A stretch of 64,000 nt of DNA from an uncultured Butyricicoccus sp. (GTDB taxonomy: Bacteria > Bacillota > Clostridia > Oscillospirales > Butyricicoccaceae). Location of the stretch: NCBI RefSeq assembly GCF_944381005.1, contig NZ_CALWJM010000002.1:124001-188000 (forward strand), in the 5' to 3' direction. The translations under genes and the position numbers were made by a program. The notes beneath the pieces are model-generated. The model was not told where the DNA came from. It saw only the letters and a list, made by a program, of their open reading frames with translations, and searched no databases. Numbering within the stretch: position 1 is the first letter of the stretch; each line of letters opens with the position of its first letter. Positions 43,111 through 50,663 of the stretch are shown piece after piece.

Positions 43111-44241
43111 ATGAGGCCGTTGCGCTCGGCTGCGCACTATCTGAAAAACACCGATTTATATTTGCTGATTCTGGCACTGTGCTGTTCGGCTTACAGTTTG
43201 GTTTTAATCAACTCGGCAACCGCCAGTTCGACCGCTCACGACCGCTTTATGCTGGTGCAGGGCGTCGCCACCGTCATCGGCGTGGGCGCATTTGTCGTGA
43301 TGTCGCTGATTGACTTAGAGGACATCAAGCGCTATTGGCGCGTACTGCTCATTTTCAACCTGTGTATGCAGATTTCCATGTTTATCGTCGGTCAGGCGGT
43401 CGGCGGCAACCGAAGCTGGATTGCAGTCGGCCCCATCACCATTCAGCCCGGTGAAATCGGCAAGGTTTTATTCATCATCTCGTTTGCCGCCCATCTGATG
43501 CAGGTCTATGAGGAAATCAACCGCTGGCAGACGCTCATTCAGCTTGGGATTCATGCGCTTTTGCCGTTCGGCGCGATTTTGTTCGCCCAGCACGATGCCG
43601 GTGTTGCAATGGGCTATATCCTTATCGCTATCACCATGATTTTTGCCGCAGGCATTTCCTATAAATGGGTGTTCGGCGGTATGGTTTTGGGTCTGGCTTC
43701 GGTGCCCATCGTATTCCAGTTTTTGAGCGGCTACCGTTTGGCGCGTATTCTGGTCTTGCTTGACCCCAGCATTGACAACCTATATGGCAACGAAGATTAC
43801 TACTACCAAACCGCACAGAGTAAAATTGCGATTGGTGCCGGTCAAATCAGCGGTTCGGGTTATATGCAGGGACTGCAAACCCAGTACGGCAAAGTGCCCG
43901 TCAACGAGTCCGACTTTATTTACACGGTTGCGGGCGAAGAATTTGGCCTGATTGGGGCGTTGCTGGTGATTATCCTGTTGGCGCTGCTGGTACTGCGGCT
44001 GCTCTATGTCAGCTACCGCGCCGGTTCTACCTTTTCCGCCCTGCTCACCGTGGGTATTGTGGGCATGTTTATGTTCCAGTCCTTCCAGAATATCCTGATG
44101 TGTCTGGGCATGTTCCCGGTCGTCGGTGTCACGCTGCCGCTGTTCTCCTACGGTGGTACTTCGGTCGTGACCATGTACGCCGCACTCGGCGTTGCCGCCG
44201 GTGTGCGAATGCGTGTAAAACCCAGTTGGCTGCAAAAATAA
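43111..44241 (+). CDS. FtsW/RodA/SpoVE-family peptidoglycan glycosyltransferase
   Basis: A 376-residue SEDS protein with about ten membrane segments. Hallmarks: GGNRSWIAVGPITIQPGEIG, YMQGLQTQYGKVPVNESDFI and FPVVGVTLPLFSYGGTSVVT, as in FtsW/RodA. I start it at 43111 because AAGGGAGG is 8 nt upstream; the ATG at 43105 is too close to it and the TTG at 43087 lies before it. It polymerises glycan strands at the membrane together with a class B PBP; the PBP is not adjacent. RodA (elongation) and SpoVE (sporulation) cannot be separated from sequence alone. Confidence 0.9.
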   Translation: MRPLRSAAHYLKNTDLYLLILALCCSAYSLVLINSATASSTAHDRFMLVQGVATVIGVGAFVVMSLIDLEDIKRYWRVLLIFNLCMQISMFIVGQAVGGNRSWIAVGPITIQPGEIGKVLFIISFAAHLMQVYEEINRWQTLIQLGIHALLPFGAILFAQHDAGVAMGYILIAITMIFAAGISYKWVFGGMVLGLASVPIVFQFLSGYRLARILVLLDPSIDNLYGNEDYYYQTAQSKIAIGAGQISGSGYMQGLQTQYGKVPVNESDFIYTVAGEEFGLIGALLVIILLALLVLRLLYVSYRAGSTFSALLTVGIVGMFMFQSFQNILMCLGMFPVVGVTLPLFSYGGTSVVTMYAALGVAAGVRMRVKPSWLQK

Positions 44242-44260
44242 AAAACCATTTGATATCCAA

Positions 44261-44295
44261 AAAAGGCGAGGTCATAAGACCTCGCCTTTTTGTAT
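44261..44295 (+). terminator. Terminator after the FtsW/RodA gene
   Basis: Perfect 13-bp stem AAAAGGCGAGGTC/GACCTCGCCTTTT with loop ATAA, T-run at both ends; also serves the minus-strand HEPN gene. Confidence 0.85.
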
Positions 44296-44311
44296 ACACG
44301 CCCTATTTGGG

Positions 44312-44749
44312 TCAGGTTTTGACTTTGTGCGGCCGCCCCTCATTGTACAGCTCCTGCCGGATGGCGGCAAACATATTTTCCGCCATATTAAAGTACCGAC
44401 GGCAAGCCCGCTCATCCAGTGACAAGGGCAGGTCGGTCGGGTAGCGCGTCTCAATGTACAGGTTATTGAGCGCCGCACTCTCGTCCAGCCATTCGGTAAA
44501 CTGTTCATCCTGCTGAACGGCCTGCCGGCACAGATAGGTCAGGTTATGCCCATCGTAATGGCGGCCGGTCTTAAAGAGCAGATACCCTTTGAGGGCTTTT
44601 TCAATCGCCTGTTGACAGTGAAAGGCGATGTTGCAGGCATCGCCGTTCCAAGTCATCAGGATGCGCGCCGCCTGCAAATCCAACAGCGCCTTGTCCAGCC
44701 ATTTGTAATAATACAGGCTGTCTCGTCCGCCCTTACGCGCCCGGCTCAT
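44312..44749 (-). CDS. HEPN-domain protein
   Basis: A 145-residue HEPN protein (PF05168 type) with YYYKWLDKALLDLQAARILM, FHCQQAIEKALKGYLLFKTG and the HNLTYLC region. The start at 44749 is within the upstream gene's 3' end (17-bp overlap). It has no R-x4-6-H RNase motif in the usual place, so an RNase toxin role is unproven. It is paired with a nucleotidyltransferase-like gene, as in the common HEPN-MNT modules of prokaryotes. Confidence 0.8.
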   Translation of the reverse strand: MSRARKGGRDSLYYYKWLDKALLDLQAARILMTWNGDACNIAFHCQQAIEKALKGYLLFKTGRHYDGHNLTYLCRQAVQQDEQFTEWLDESAALNNLYIETRYPTDLPLSLDERACRRYFNMAENMFAAIRQELYNEGRPHKVKT

Positions 44750-45041
44750 ACAGCACCCGCCCTTTCCGATGAATCCACGCAGCATAGCTGCTGTCATCCT
44801 GCGTCAGCCGGTTCCACTCGTCCTGCGTGTACAGGGTGAGATTGACCGGCACATCGGCAAGGATAGCCAGATAAAGCTGCTGCTGTAAGGCGCGTTTGTC
44901 GGTGCCGTCGGGCACGACAATGCACAGGCTGGCAGCTTTCAGTTTGTCGGTTGACAACGTGCGCTTTTCGCCGTACAAGATGACGCAACGCGGCGCACAC
45001 ATTGCACAGATGGTGGAAACAACTTCGTCGGGAAATGCCAT
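44733..45041 (-). CDS. Degenerate MNT-type nucleotidyltransferase-like protein
   Basis: A 102-residue protein with the length and position of a minimal nucleotidyltransferase partner of HEPN, but the active site is absent: the family GSxxxG and SDxD motifs are replaced by LYGEKRTLSTDKLK and ASLCIVVPDG. The rest (LTLYTQDEWNRL, WIHRKGRVLYEPG) fits the family's C-terminal strands. GGAAAGGAGG precedes the start. It overlaps the HEPN gene by 17 bp. It may be a structural, non-catalytic antitoxin-like partner. Confidence 0.65.
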   Translation of the reverse strand: MAFPDEVVSTICAMCAPRCVILYGEKRTLSTDKLKAASLCIVVPDGTDKRALQQQLYLAILADVPVNLTLYTQDEWNRLTQDDSSYAAWIHRKGRVLYEPGA

Positions 45042-45098
45042 AGAAAAGCCTCCTTTCCTAAAACACCGTGCCCCATGACACGCGGTTTTTCTGGCGCG

Positions 45099-45809
45099 TC
45101 AGCGCCCGGTCAGCGTGCCCGCCGATTCAAACCGCACGGTATCTTGCGCCAAGCCACACACACGAAAATCTTGACCGCTGCGGTCGGCGTGCAGGGAAAG
45201 GGTCAAGCTCGCCGGTGTTTCGGCTGTGTAGTTGATTTGCACGGTGCGGACAAAATCGGTTTGCCCAAGGTCGAGCGAATCACAGACCAGTGCGGCAATT
45301 TTGACATTGTTCAGATGGTTGTTGATGTCCAAATCCGAATATACAATCGGGTGGGTGTGGTGCAGCGGCAAGCCGGACACCTCCAGCTTTGCGGGCATGG
45401 GCAGGGTTTCCCGTGCGGCACAGGTATATTCGGCGGCTGCTGGGATGGTAGAGGGGCGTAAAATGCGGTGAGTCTGCGCATCAAGTATCACCCAACTGGA
45501 AATTGCCCGCCCGGCGGGCTGCCCGTTCGACCAGAACTCAAAGGCGCGCAGCCAGCTCGGCCCTTTGATGCCTGCACACCACGTCGTCACACGCAATACA
45601 TCGTATGCCGCCAGCGGGCGTGCAAACTCGACATACATGCGCGAGAGCACCCACAATGCCCCGATGTCATCGCGGTCGAGGTGGCACTGACGGGCGTGTA
45701 CGGTGGCGGCATCCTGCATAAACTCAAAATAAGCATCTGGACGGGCAATGCCGCGCCAGTCAATATGCCCATAGGTCAGTTCGTAATCCTTATCAAAAAT
45801 CGTTTGCAT
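45099..45809 (-). CDS. Acyl-ACP thioesterase
   Basis: A 236-residue double hot-dog acyl-ACP thioesterase (PF01643) that releases fatty acids from ACP. The first half has GHIDWRGIARPDAYFEFMQD and LWVLSRMYVEFARPL; the second half has the SDLDINNHLNNVKIAALVCD helix with the conserved Asn/His pair. It follows the GH10-like gene by 11 bp on the same strand, so they are co-transcribed. It may help set lipid chain length or make free acids. Confidence 0.88.
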   Translation of the reverse strand: MQTIFDKDYELTYGHIDWRGIARPDAYFEFMQDAATVHARQCHLDRDDIGALWVLSRMYVEFARPLAAYDVLRVTTWCAGIKGPSWLRAFEFWSNGQPAGRAISSWVILDAQTHRILRPSTIPAAAEYTCAARETLPMPAKLEVSGLPLHHTHPIVYSDLDINNHLNNVKIAALVCDSLDLGQTDFVRTVQINYTAETPASLTLSLHADRSGQDFRVCGLAQDTVRFESAGTLTGR

Positions 45810-45820
45810 CGTGCGCCGCC

Positions 45821-47119
45821 TTACTGAATCATGGCAAGCAGGAACTGGGACAAAATATCAGAGAAATTTTGTCCATCCAAGCTGCCGCCGTTGGGTTTCG
45901 AGGGGGATGTAGCCGTATTGGAATTGTGTATGGTCTGATACCATTCGGTCAGGCGGTCGGCCATTCCGGACACGGCAGGAATGGAGCCATAGCGGAAAAA
46001 GACACAGCCGCCGACGTTATTCTGCTGTTCCAGATAGCGCAAACTTTCAAATAACGGGTCGGTAGTCACCCAAACCCCGCTGGGGCTGTCGGCACAGCGG
46101 TATGCACCCATACCGATATACAGATGGACGCCTGTACCGTCCACCGCTTCATTCCACCAGTCAGCCAGCGTTGCGAAATCGGCTGCTTTGTGACCGATTT
46201 CCCAATAAATCTGGGGAATGATATAGTCAACCAGACCGTTCTCAATCCAATACAGGCTGTCGGCATAGTTTGCGGCATAGTGCTCGTTGCCGCTGGTGTT
46301 GGAGCCGCGCGGGTCGGTCGATTTGTTCGCCCAGATACCCGACGGGCTGATGCCAAACTGAATGTCGGCGCGCACGTTGTGCAGCGCGGTGTCAAGCTGG
46401 GCGATGAGCTGGTTTACATTGTCGCGCCGCCAGTCGCCAATATCGGAAAAGCCCGAACCATACTTCTGGTAGGTTGCCGAATCGGGAAAATCGGTGCCGG
46501 GGTAGAAGTAGTCGTCCATATGTAGGCCGTCAATGTCATAGTTCTGCGCGATTTCGACCGCGCCGCGGGTGACGAGGTCGCGCACTTCCTGCAAGCCGGG
46601 GTTAAAATAGTAGTTCCCGTCGGTGTACTTGATGACCCAATCGGGATTCATCTTGGCCGGATGGGAAGAAACCATGCTGTTCCACTCGGCGTCTTTTCCC
46701 TTGGTGATGCGGTAAGGGTTAATCCATGCGTGCAGCTCCAAGCCGCGCGCGTGTGCCCCTTCCACCCAATAGGCAAGCGGGTCAAAGCCATCTTGCGGGG
46801 CAGTTCCCTGTGTGCCGGTCAAATACTTGCTCCACGGAAAAACCGAGGACGGGTAAAGCGAGTCGGACGACGGGCGCACCTGCAAAAAGACTGCATTCAG
46901 TCCCCACTTGACGCAGTTATCCAAAATCGCGTCGGCTTCGTCCTTTAAGGTCTGCGGGTCGGTTGTGGCTTTGGATGGATAGTCCAGATTATAGACCGAC
47001 GACACCCACACGCCGCGCATTTCTTCCGATGCGGACGGGGTGGACGCGGCAAACGCCGGAATGGTCAGGCACAGCGCACATATCAGCGTCAGTGCCAGTA
47101 AACGAAAAAATCGGTTCAT
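45821..47119 (-). CDS. Secreted family-10-like glycosyl hydrolase (GHL10/DUF187)
   Basis: A 432-residue exported protein. The start at 47119 follows AAGGAGGA; the signal peptide is MNRFFRLLALTLICALCLTI with an AFAA site. The mature part is a TIM-barrel GHL10 family protein: EEMRGVWVSSVYNLDYPS, LNAVFLQVRPSSDSLYPSS, ARGLELHAWINPYRITKG, DIDGLHMDDYFYPGTDF, FGISPSGIWAN. These proteins are thought to cleave peptidoglycan or other glycans; the substrate here is unknown. A C-terminal tail of about 40 residues is Ser/Asn-rich. Confidence 0.88.
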   Translation of the reverse strand: MNRFFRLLALTLICALCLTIPAFAASTPSASEEMRGVWVSSVYNLDYPSKATTDPQTLKDEADAILDNCVKWGLNAVFLQVRPSSDSLYPSSVFPWSKYLTGTQGTAPQDGFDPLAYWVEGAHARGLELHAWINPYRITKGKDAEWNSMVSSHPAKMNPDWVIKYTDGNYYFNPGLQEVRDLVTRGAVEIAQNYDIDGLHMDDYFYPGTDFPDSATYQKYGSGFSDIGDWRRDNVNQLIAQLDTALHNVRADIQFGISPSGIWANKSTDPRGSNTSGNEHYAANYADSLYWIENGLVDYIIPQIYWEIGHKAADFATLADWWNEAVDGTGVHLYIGMGAYRCADSPSGVWVTTDPLFESLRYLEQQNNVGGCVFFRYGSIPAVSGMADRLTEWYQTIHNSNTATSPSKPNGGSLDGQNFSDILSQFLLAMIQ

Positions 47120-47154
47120 AAGTCCTCCTTTGGTGCAATCATACAACTATTATT

Positions 47155-47183
47155 ATGGTATCATCGCGGCTGGAATTTGGCAA
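47155..47183 (-). promoter_or_regulatory. Candidate promoter of the GH10-like operon
   Basis: Minus strand TTGCCA (47178-47183), 17-bp spacer, TACCAT (47155-47160). Confidence 0.45.
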
Positions 47184-47188
47184 GGGGA

Positions 47189-47217
47189 TTGACGCGGCTT
47201 CTAAAAAATTGTATGCT
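47189..47217 (+). promoter_or_regulatory. Promoter of the pdxY operon
   Basis: TTGACG (47189), 17-bp spacer, TATGCT (47212). Confidence 0.65.
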
Positions 47218-47253
47218 GGAAACAAAGCGAATCTATGGAAAAGAGGGAATAAA

Positions 47254-48075
47254 ATGGCACAAAAAATGGCGCTTGCGCTGCACGACCTGTCGGCAGTCGG
47301 GCGCGCAGGGCTGACACAGGTTTTCGCCGCGCTGTCGGCAATGGGACACCAGTGCGTACCGCTTCCCACCGCGGTATACTCGTCCCATGCGGGCATTACT
47401 GGATTTGAAACGCAGGATTTGACCGACTGGATGCGGCGGGCGCTGGGACAGTATCAGGCACTGGGGCTGACCTTTGATGCCGTGTTGAGCGGATTTCTCA
47501 ACACCCCTGAACAGGTCGCCTGTGTGCGCTTGGCTGCCACCTGCAAAAAGCCCGACGGCATTGTGCTGGTTGACCCGGTGATGGGCGACAACGGCAAATT
47601 ATATAAGATATGTACCCCCGAACTGGTGACCCAGATTGCCGAACTGTGTGCGGATGCCGATGTCATCACGCCCAATGTGACTGAAGCGGCTGTCCTGCTG
47701 GACAAACCGGCAAACTGTGTGCCCGAAAATATCCAAGAAGCAAAAAACTGGGTGCAGGAGCTGTGCGCACGTTACGGCGCACACACTATTTTGACCGGAT
47801 TCGGTGACACGGACACCGTGCAGACGCTGTGCGGACAGGGCGAGCGGGTGACGGTCATCCAAAATCCGCGCATTGGGGCATACTATCCGGGCACAGGCGA
47901 TTTATTTGCGGCGGTGGTGCTGGGGGCGCTGCTCAACGGGCACACCCTGCCGCAAGCCGCACAGTGCGCGGCAGATTTTGTGTGCGACTGCATCCGGCAA
48001 ACCGCCGCACAGCACACACAGCCCCAATGGGGCGTATTGCTCGAACCGCAGTTAAGGAGGTTGTGGAATGTCTGA
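47254..48075 (+). CDS. pdxY: Pyridoxal/pyridoxamine kinase (PdxY type)
   Basis: A 273-residue ribokinase-fold kinase of the vitamin B6 salvage pathway, making PLP from pyridoxal. Matches: LALHDLSAVGRAGLTQVFAA, TAVYSSHAGITGF, LVDPVMGDNGKLY, VITPNVTEA and the anion-hole motif PGTGDLFAAVVLG with the catalytic Asp. The ATG at 47254 follows AAGAGGGA. It overlaps the next gene by 8 bp, so translation is coupled to an Fe-S protein gene. Confidence 0.9.
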   Translation: MAQKMALALHDLSAVGRAGLTQVFAALSAMGHQCVPLPTAVYSSHAGITGFETQDLTDWMRRALGQYQALGLTFDAVLSGFLNTPEQVACVRLAATCKKPDGIVLVDPVMGDNGKLYKICTPELVTQIAELCADADVITPNVTEAAVLLDKPANCVPENIQEAKNWVQELCARYGAHTILTGFGDTDTVQTLCGQGERVTVIQNPRIGAYYPGTGDLFAAVVLGALLNGHTLPQAAQCAADFVCDCIRQTAAQHTQPQWGVLLEPQLRRLWNV

Positions 48076-48526
48076 ATCTTTGCAGGAAATTGTTACCTAT
48101 TACAAAAATCAGGGTGCGCCGGGTGACCAGGCCGCTTTGTTGTCCTGTCTGCGCGAAGCGCAGCAGGCTTGCGGCGGGATGCTGGACAGCGCAGCACAAG
48201 CCCAGATTGCCGCGCTGCTCGGTGTCAAACCCAGCTATTTACAGGCGGTTGCCAAGCGCATTTCCGATTTGAAGCTGTCGGGCGCGGCGCACACGCTGAC
48301 TGTGTGCACCGGAGTCAACTGCACGCGGAAAGGGTCGGAAATCCGGCGCTATCTGGAACAGGAGCTAGGCGCACAGCCGGACAAAACCTTTTTGGGCGGC
48401 AAATGGATGTACCGCATCGCAGGTTGTCAGCGCGCTTGCCGTACCGCGCCCAACGTACGCATTGACGGTGAACTGATAACCGGCATCACGCTTGACGCGC
48501 TCAAAAAGCGCCTGCAAGCGCCATAA
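48068..48526 (+). CDS. NuoE-like thioredoxin-fold [2Fe-2S] protein
   Basis: A 152-residue stand-alone NuoE/HndA-type protein. A helical N-terminus (PGDQAALLSCLREAQQACGG) is followed by a thioredoxin-like [2Fe-2S] domain with CTGVNC (Cx4C) and AGCQRAC (Cx3C), the four cluster ligands. TAAGGAGG lies before the ATG at 48068, inside the pdxY 3' end (8-bp overlap). No NuoF/HydB subunit is adjacent, so its electron partner is unknown; it could serve a hydrogenase or formate dehydrogenase elsewhere. Confidence 0.85.
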   Translation: MSESLQEIVTYYKNQGAPGDQAALLSCLREAQQACGGMLDSAAQAQIAALLGVKPSYLQAVAKRISDLKLSGAAHTLTVCTGVNCTRKGSEIRRYLEQELGAQPDKTFLGGKWMYRIAGCQRACRTAPNVRIDGELITGITLDALKKRLQAP

Positions 48527-48573
48527 AAAAACTTTGCCCGCCGTTCGCATATTTGGAACGGCGGGCAAGTTTT
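48527..48573 (+). terminator. Bidirectional terminator after the NuoE-like gene
   Basis: Stem AACTTTGCCCGCCGTTC/GGAACGGCGGGCAAGTT with flanking A-run and T-run. Confidence 0.85.
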
Positions 48574-49030
48574 ATTCTTCGGGAAATAAATGCGCGAATC
48601 GGGTATCCCGCCGACGGCGCGTGCGCGCACCGGTGAAGCTGAACAACAAAAGCAGAACAAAGCATCCGGCATAGAGCACCGAAAGTTGCCGAGCACTGGG
48701 CAGCAATGTGACTGCAATATTGAGCACCGGCAGGAAAAACAACTGGGTCGCATATCCCAGCCCATTTCCCCAAAATGCGCCCGAACCGGTCTGTACAAAC
48801 AATGCCAGCAGCACCAAAAATCCCAAAGCATTGAGCCGTAACGCGGTTTCCAGCGGCGAAATGGTTTTATTACACAGGATAAACCCCACGATTGCCCATG
48901 AAAGCAGCATGGCAAACCCAATGCCCTGATAGGGCACGGGCGTTTCGGGGTGCGACAAAATCCACTGATTCATCCCAAAACCGGCGCCGAATGGCAGCAA
49001 TCCAAGCGCCAGACAGACTATTTTTCGCAA
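48572..49030 (-). CDS. Hypothetical four-helix membrane protein
   Basis: A 152-residue protein with four hydrophobic segments (CLALGLLPFGAGFGMNQWIL, GFAMLLSWAIVGFILC, ALGFLVLLALFVQTGSG, LSVLYAGCFVLLLLFSF) and an Arg-rich C-terminus TGARTRRRRDTRF. The start is TTG at 49030, chosen because AAAGGAGG lies 8 nt upstream; no ATG fits. No family recognised. It is convergent with the pdxY operon. Confidence 0.65.
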   Translation of the reverse strand: MRKIVCLALGLLPFGAGFGMNQWILSHPETPVPYQGIGFAMLLSWAIVGFILCNKTISPLETALRLNALGFLVLLALFVQTGSGAFWGNGLGYATQLFFLPVLNIAVTLLPSARQLSVLYAGCFVLLLLFSFTGARTRRRRDTRFAHLFPEE

Positions 49031-49053
49031 AATACCGCCCTCCTTTTGGTTTT

Positions 49054-49082
49054 ATTGTAGCAGATACGGCTGGCAAAGTCAC
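49054..49082 (-). promoter_or_regulatory. Candidate promoter of the membrane protein gene
   Basis: Minus strand GTGACT (49077-49082), 17-bp spacer, TACAAT (49054-49059). Confidence 0.45.
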
Positions 49083-49130
49083 GCCGTTTTGCAGGCGCAA
49101 TCTTTTTTGAAAAAAAATTTGAAATTTATG

Positions 49131-49159
49131 TTGACAATCCCCGAATCACCTGATATAAT
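49131..49159 (+). promoter_or_regulatory. tRNA-Gly promoter
   Basis: Perfect consensus TTGACA (49131), 17-bp spacer, TATAAT (49154). Confidence 0.9.
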
Positions 49160-49190
49160 AAACATCGTTCCGAGCGAACAAACAACAAAT

Positions 49191-49266
49191 GCGGATGTAG
49201 CTCATCTGGTAGAGCGCCACCTTGCCAAGGTGGAGGTAGCGAGTTCGAGCCTCGTCATCCGCTCCA
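49191..49266 (+). tRNA. tRNA-Gly (anticodon GCC)
   Basis: A 76-nt tRNA folding as a full cloverleaf: acceptor GCGGATG/CATCCGC, D arm GCTC/GAGC, anticodon arm CCACC-TTGCCAA-GGTGG with anticodon GCC, T arm GCGAG-TTCGAGC-CTCGT, discriminator T and an encoded CCA. It has its own consensus promoter and terminator. Confidence 0.97.
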
Positions 49267-49272
49267 GCTTTT

Positions 49273-49304
49273 AAGACCATTCATTTTGAATGGTCTTTTT
49301 TCTT
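49273..49304 (+). terminator. Terminator of tRNA-Gly
   Basis: Stem AAGACCATTCA/TGAATGGTCTT, loop TTT, then TTTTTCTTTC. Confidence 0.85.
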
Positions 49305-49317
49305 TCTATCCTCATAC

Positions 49318-49360
49318 AAAACACAAGCGCCCTGCAAACAGCAAGGCGCTTGTGTTTTAT
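49318..49360 (-). terminator. Terminator of the HAD-LUD gene
   Basis: Stem AAAACACAAGCGCC/GGCGCTTGTGTTTT with a 13-nt loop, T-run on both strands. Confidence 0.85.
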
Positions 49361-49367
49361 TTTACGC

Positions 49368-50594
49368 TTAATATCCCAAATCTTCGCCTACCAGCACGAT
49401 TTCATAATGCTTCATCCCGCTGGGCGGCGCCATCACAACGGTCATTGCGCGGCAAATGCGCTCCGGGCTGTGGCAGTCATGGCACTTGCCATCCACCGCA
49501 CAGGGCGTGCGCTTGGCAAGCCGCTTGGCGTTGAGCGGCGCGGCGATTTCACGCGCACGACGCATGGCGCTGGTCAAGTCAGGGGTCAGTTTATTGATAC
49601 CGCAAACCACATAGCAGGTATCAAACCCATACACCGAAGCCGTAATGCGGTTGCCCAGTCCGTCAATGTTGACCGTCTCACCCATTGCCGACACCGCATT
49701 TGCCGAAGTCAGGAACACGTCACCCGACGAAATCAGGGCATCACCCTTCCAGTGCCAATGTACATCAGCACTGTCTTTCAGCAGGTCATAAATTCCCAAT
49801 CGGTCAAGCGTCATCGAACCGCCCATGCCAACGGTCTTGCCGCGGCACTGGCTGGCAACATAGTCGGCGGCCTGCTCCGCCGTCGCACAGAACGTCCATG
49901 TAAAACCGTTCATCTCAAATGCGTGCATGGCGGCGTCGAGCTGCAAGCGGTCGAGCAGTTGCACCAAGTCCTCCGGACGCTCTACGATGTGGTCAGCGCC
50001 CGCCGCAAGCAGGGAATCACGGTCGCGGAAGCCCCACAGCGCGCCAACCGCGGTCACACCGGCGGCCTTTGCTGTGTGCATGTCCACATCACTATCCCCG
50101 ACATACAACACTTCACTGGGCTTGACATCGAGCATCGTCAAAATCTCAAGGGTGGAAGTGGGGTCGGGCTTGCGGGGCACGCCCGCACGTTCGCCCAGCG
50201 TGACCGCCATTGCGCCGGGGAAATAGTGCGCAATCAGGCGGCTGGTGGCTGCATGGTACTTGTTAGACAACACCGCCATGCGCACACCACGGCTGCGCAT
50301 GGCATCAATGACAGGCGGGATACCCGGATAAGGGTGGGTGCGCTCGACCAGATGTTCCTCATATTGTGCCTGAAACTCGGCTAGGCACGCATCCACAACC
50401 GGGCGCGCAGTGCCCGCCGGTACGCTGCGTTCCAGCAGTTTGCGCACACCGTTGCCCACGCGGGCACACACATCGGCTTCACTCAAAAGCGGGAAATCGT
50501 GACGGCGCAGGGCGGTATTGACCGCGCTCGTCAAATCGCCGAGCGTGTCCAAAAGTGTGCCGTCCAAGTCAAAAATCACGGCTTTGATACTCAT
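49368..50594 (-). CDS. HAD phosphatase fused to a LUD (DUF1121) domain
   Basis: A 408-residue two-domain protein. Residues 1-215 are a HAD phosphatase of the phosphoglycolate phosphatase type: FDLDGTLLDT, VLSNKYHAATS, RKPDPTST, VLYVGDSDVDM. Residues about 215-408 are a LUD-domain protein: HAFEMNGFTW, VGMGGSMTLDRLGIYDLL, VFLTSANAVSAMGETVNID, a Cys cluster CAVDGKCHDCHSPERICR and VLVGEDLGY. There is no stop between them. The start at 50594 follows GGAG; the ATG at 50609 is five codons upstream. Each half alone is common; the fusion is unusual. It lies after malQ but behind a terminator hairpin. A combined role in salvage of a phosphorylated acid is only a guess. Confidence 0.85.
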   Translation of the reverse strand: MSIKAVIFDLDGTLLDTLGDLTSAVNTALRRHDFPLLSEADVCARVGNGVRKLLERSVPAGTARPVVDACLAEFQAQYEEHLVERTHPYPGIPPVIDAMRSRGVRMAVLSNKYHAATSRLIAHYFPGAMAVTLGERAGVPRKPDPTSTLEILTMLDVKPSEVLYVGDSDVDMHTAKAAGVTAVGALWGFRDRDSLLAAGADHIVERPEDLVQLLDRLQLDAAMHAFEMNGFTWTFCATAEQAADYVASQCRGKTVGMGGSMTLDRLGIYDLLKDSADVHWHWKGDALISSGDVFLTSANAVSAMGETVNIDGLGNRITASVYGFDTCYVVCGINKLTPDLTSAMRRAREIAAPLNAKRLAKRTPCAVDGKCHDCHSPERICRAMTVVMAPPSGMKHYEIVLVGEDLGY

Positions 50595-50614
50595 AATATT
50601 CTCCTTCAAGTCTC

Positions 50615-50650
50615 AAAAAGCGCGCAGACGAGTCTTTTCCCGCCTGCGCG
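50615..50650 (-). terminator. Terminator between malQ and the HAD-LUD gene
   Basis: Minus strand stem CGCGCAG/CTGCGCG with a 16-nt loop, then CTTTTTG, lying 13 bp after the malQ stop. Confidence 0.7.
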
Positions 50651-50663
50651 TATGTTTGTGGCA

